Program-made: the position numbers and the translations under genes
Assembly (NCBI RefSeq): GCF_000756775.1
Contig: NZ_CCSF01000001.1
Span: forward strand, 1,550,001-1,614,000
Length of the DNA: 64,000 bases
Reading direction: 5' to 3'
From: Pseudomonas saudiphocaensis
GTDB lineage: Bacteria > Pseudomonadota > Gammaproteobacteria > Pseudomonadales > Pseudomonadaceae
Notes under the pieces: generated by a model
The model's input: the letters and a program-made list of their open reading frames with translations, nothing else
Told to the model about the DNA's origin: nothing
Database searches by the model: none
Shown here: positions 63,677 through 64,000 of the stretch, piece after piece
Layout: each line of letters begins with the position of its first letter
Numbering within the stretch: the first letter of the stretch is position 1

Positions 63677-64000
63677 GGATGGAGCCCTCCGTCAGTGCCT
63701 CTACCGTTGTGGCCAACCTGGGAAGTAGCGCTGCCCGTTGCACCTATGCCGGCAGTTTGAGTGGTTGAGGAAACCCCGGCGTTACTGATGCTGCCAACGG
63801 TGCCGGGTTCGCCAGTGTCGAGCCGCCGATTGAGCTCTTGCTGATCGCTGATATGGCGGCTGGACGAGCTTGCATCCGGCGAGGCAGCGCTGCTGGAGGC
63901 CTGGCGGTGCCGATAGTCGTCCTCGCTGTGCCTGGCCGAAGCCTTGGCAAAACGGGTCAGCCCAAAGCCCAGCGCGATACTCCCGGCAATGAACAGCGCG
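63673..64000 (-). CDS. C-terminal part of a small membrane protein, cut by window end
   Basis: A frame open to the right edge of the window. Its last 109 or so residues show a hydrophobic helix (ALFIAGSIALGFGLTRFA) followed by a low-complexity Ser/Thr/Gly/Ala-rich, probably disordered tail ending GRGTDGGLHP. The stop overlaps the holin-X-like start by ATGA, giving a three-gene operon of envelope proteins with coupled translation. The glycine-type helix resembles a YqjD/DUF883-like anchor; the N-terminus lies outside the window, so the family is uncertain. Confidence 0.7.
   Translation of the reverse strand, partial: ALFIAGSIALGFGLTRFAKASARHSEDDYRHRQASSSAASPDASSSSRHISDQQELNRRLDTGEPGTVGSISNAGVSSTTQTAGIGATGSATSQVGHNGRGTDGGLHP

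Overview
The window is chromosomal DNA of a Pseudomonas-type gammaproteobacterium (Pseudomonas sensu lato; it could equally be a Stutzerimonas- or Halopseudomonas-like lineage, which I cannot separate by eye). This rests on gene content and order: ftsB-eno-kdsA-pyrG-tilS-accA-dnaE-rnhB-lpxB-lpxA-fabZ-lpxD-skp-bamA-rseP-dxr-cdsA-uppS-frr-pyrH-tsf-rpsB/map-glnD and phosphoketolase/MBL/LOG/recX-recA-pncC/mutS-fdxA are both orders I recall from Pseudomonas genomes. GC looks high and gene density is about one gene per kilobase. No gene-free stretch exceeds 300 bases.

Layout. 1-25.1 kb, almost all on the minus strand: glycolysis (eno), KDO and lipid A synthesis (kdsA, lpxD-fabZ-lpxA-lpxB), CTP synthesis, tRNA-Ile lysidine formation, fatty acid synthesis, replication (dnaE), outer-membrane assembly (skp, bamA), site-2 proteolysis (rseP), isoprenoid, phospholipid and undecaprenyl steps (dxr, cdsA, uppS), and translation (frr, pyrH, tsf, rpsB). 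Many neighbours overlap by ATGA, GTGA or TGATG, which implies translational coupling. 25.3-28.9 kb, plus strand: map and glnD. 28.9-34.6 kb, minus strand: a six-gene Mrp-type cation/proton antiporter operon whose first gene is a fused MrpA/MrpB. 34.8-42.6 kb: a glycine-zipper lipoprotein, a small membrane protein, pdxH, two OmpA-domain lipoproteins, a class-C-like esterase, SOS-controlled dinG, a CopD-like membrane protein and a YchJ/SEC-C protein. 42.7-47.6 kb: the redox pair fpr/finR with a striking palindromic operator, an ErdR-like response regulator, an EamA transporter, a DTW-domain tRNA modification enzyme and a small secreted protein. 47.6-58.2 kb: a divergent phosphoketolase, a beta-CASP MBL protein, a LOG-family protein, recX-recA with a LexA box, pncC, mutS and the 7Fe ferredoxin fdxA.

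58.2-64.0 kb is the least conserved part. In P. aeruginosa I recall rpoS following fdxA. Here there are instead a CsbD stress protein, a YihY/BrkB membrane protein, a translationally coupled flippase plus polysaccharide pyruvyl transferase-like pair, a tRNA-Thr(CGU), and an operon of small envelope proteins (DUF3618, holin-X-like, and one cut by the window end).

I found no insertion sequence, prophage, CRISPR array, toxin-antitoxin pair or recognisable defence system. Most of the window is core housekeeping sequence. The observations most worth checking are the regulatory palindromes (finR/fpr, dinG, recA), the divergent phosphoketolase, and the flippase/pyruvyl transferase pair beside the tRNA. 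None of these is strong evidence for a wholly new system.
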